Below are positions 6,422 to 7,385 of a stretch of 7,385 nt of DNA, piece by piece. Each line of letters begins with the position of its first letter. The first letter of the stretch is position 1. Below the pieces are notes generated by a model that saw nothing but the letters and a program-made list of their open reading frames with translations, had not been told where the DNA came from and did no database searches. This stretch comes from Actinomycetota bacterium. Lineage in GTDB: Bacteria > Actinomycetota > Actinomycetes > Nanopelagicales > Nanopelagicaceae. Location: contig WLMP01000042.1 of NCBI GenBank assembly GCA_009700155.1, forward strand, positions 1 through 7,385, written 5' to 3'. The position numbers and the translations under genes are program-made.

Positions 6422-7385
6422 TGGCTAAGTTATCAGGATTGGGAGGCCGCCTATATCGTGGTGAGACTTCTGTTGATTTCATTGGTAGACGTAAAATTTG
6501 GTACTCATTTAGCTTACTTTTAATTATTCTGTCAGCAGTTACGATCTTTACTCAAGGATTACACCTTGGAATTGAGTTCAAGGGCGGTTCATCATTCACC
6601 GTCAACTCCACATCTGCTTCAATCCAGGGTGCAGAAGAAGCAGTTGATACTGCTGGAATACAATCTCAAACAATTATTCAGAAGATTGGTAACGACAAAG
6701 TAAGAGTTCAGACAGATGCATTATCTGCATCCGAGCAGGCAGCTGTTGAGAATGCTTTAGCCGCTAAATTTGGTGTTTCGATAGATTCTATTGACTCACA
6801 AATTATTGGACCATCATGGGGTGAGGAAATTACTCGCAAGGCAATTCAAGGACTTGTTGGATTCTTGCTAGTTGTAATGATCTACCTGGCCATGGCACTT
6901 GAAGGAAAAATGGCGATTGCTGCGATAATTGCAGTTATTCACGATGTGTTTATTACTGTAGGAATTTATGCTTTGGTTGGTTTTGAGGTAACACCAGCTA
7001 CCGTAATTGGATTCTTAACCATTTTAGGTTATTCACTTTATGACACTGTAGTTGTCTTTGATAAAGTAAGAGAAAATACAAAAGGAATTGCTGCTAGCGG
7101 GCGAAGTACATATTCAAAGGCTGCAAATCTTGCAGTTAACCAAACTATAGTTAGATCATTTAATACTTCTTTAGTTGCATTATTGCCAGTTGGTTCGATT
7201 TTATTTGTTGGTGCCGGCTTATTAGGTGCTGGAACATTAAAAGATCTTTCACTTGCACTATTTATTGGATTAGCAACCGGTACATATTCTTCTTTGTGTA
7301 TTGCTACACCAATCCTTGCCGGATTACGTGAGCGTGAACCAGCAATGCAAGCTTTGGCTAAGCGAGTGGGTAACCGTGCCGATAA
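6421..7385 (+). CDS. secF: Protein translocase accessory subunit SecF (3' end outside window)
   Basis: SecF is the membrane partner of SecD in the proton-driven SecDF export motor. The frame is open from the ATG at 6421 to the window end, giving 321 residues without a stop. The N-terminus (YRGETSVDFIGRRKIWYSFS) is followed by TM1 (about 25-45), the Sec_GG motif LGIEFKGGSSF (49-59), a small outer domain (about 60-135), and membrane segments at about 140-160, 164-184, 189-213, 245-265 and 268-300. Conserved motifs include AVIHDVFITVG (Asp175) and LGYSLYDTVVVFDKVREN (202-219). The latter has LYD where many other bacteria have IND, a form I associate with Actinobacteria. The ATG overlaps the secD stop as TAATG. 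All six membrane segments are inside the window, so only a cytoplasmic tail seems to be missing. Confidence 0.96.
   Translation, partial: MAKLSGLGGRLYRGETSVDFIGRRKIWYSFSLLLIILSAVTIFTQGLHLGIEFKGGSSFTVNSTSASIQGAEEAVDTAGIQSQTIIQKIGNDKVRVQTDALSASEQAAVENALAAKFGVSIDSIDSQIIGPSWGEEITRKAIQGLVGFLLVVMIYLAMALEGKMAIAAIIAVIHDVFITVGIYALVGFEVTPATVIGFLTILGYSLYDTVVVFDKVRENTKGIAASGRSTYSKAANLAVNQTIVRSFNTSLVALLPVGSILFVGAGLLGAGTLKDLSLALFIGLATGTYSSLCIATPILAGLREREPAMQALAKRVGNRAD

Noticed and set aside
1..7385. Novel defence system, mobile element, CRISPR array, tRNA or rRNA
   Set aside because: Nearly every base is accounted for by recognised housekeeping genes in a conserved order. I saw no spaced direct repeats, transposase motifs, terminal repeats or cloverleaf-like sequence in the gaps.

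Overview
The window is a compact, entirely plus-strand stretch of bacterial housekeeping genes. The order pdxS-pdxT-yebC-ruvC-ruvA-ruvB-secD-secF is the classic actinobacterial arrangement. The SecF motif SLYDTVVVFDKVREN and the cysteine pair in the SecD ectodomain also look actinobacterial to me. The DNA is clearly A+T-rich, with many A/T-ending codons, and the spacing is very tight. Together these suggest a streamlined, low-G+C planktonic actinobacterium, for example the freshwater acI group (Nanopelagicales). That lineage call is an inference; no marker gene such as 16S rRNA is present.

Layout. 1-260: the 3' end of a DUF3048 (YerB-like) protein gene. 261-356: a 96-base gap with a weak terminator-like hairpin, a candidate promoter that encloses a small inverted repeat, and a good ribosome binding site for pdxS. 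357-1852: pdxS and pdxT, the two subunits of the DXP-independent pyridoxal phosphate synthase, 2 bases apart. 1862-2617: yebC. 2648-4808: ruvC, ruvA and ruvB, the Holliday-junction resolvasome, with overlapping stop and start codons. 4809-4894: an 86-base gap with a hairpin and a candidate leaderless promoter, at the place where many bacteria carry yajC. 4895-7385: secD and secF, overlapping by one base, with secF running off the window end.

How the genes work together. PdxS/PdxT make vitamin B6 cofactor. YebC is a translation-associated (formerly 'regulatory') protein that usually neighbours ruvC. RuvABC branch-migrates and cuts recombination intermediates. SecDF uses the proton motive force to help pull secreted proteins through SecYEG. 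The catalytic residues I looked for are present in every enzyme, so all appear functional. No gap exceeds 300 bases. I see no RNA gene, mobile element, CRISPR array or defence system.

I do not see a new biological system here. The points worth a second look are small: the missing yajC and the hairpin in its place, two likely leaderless starts, an A6 run at the ruvC/ruvA junction, and an operator-like repeat before pdxS.
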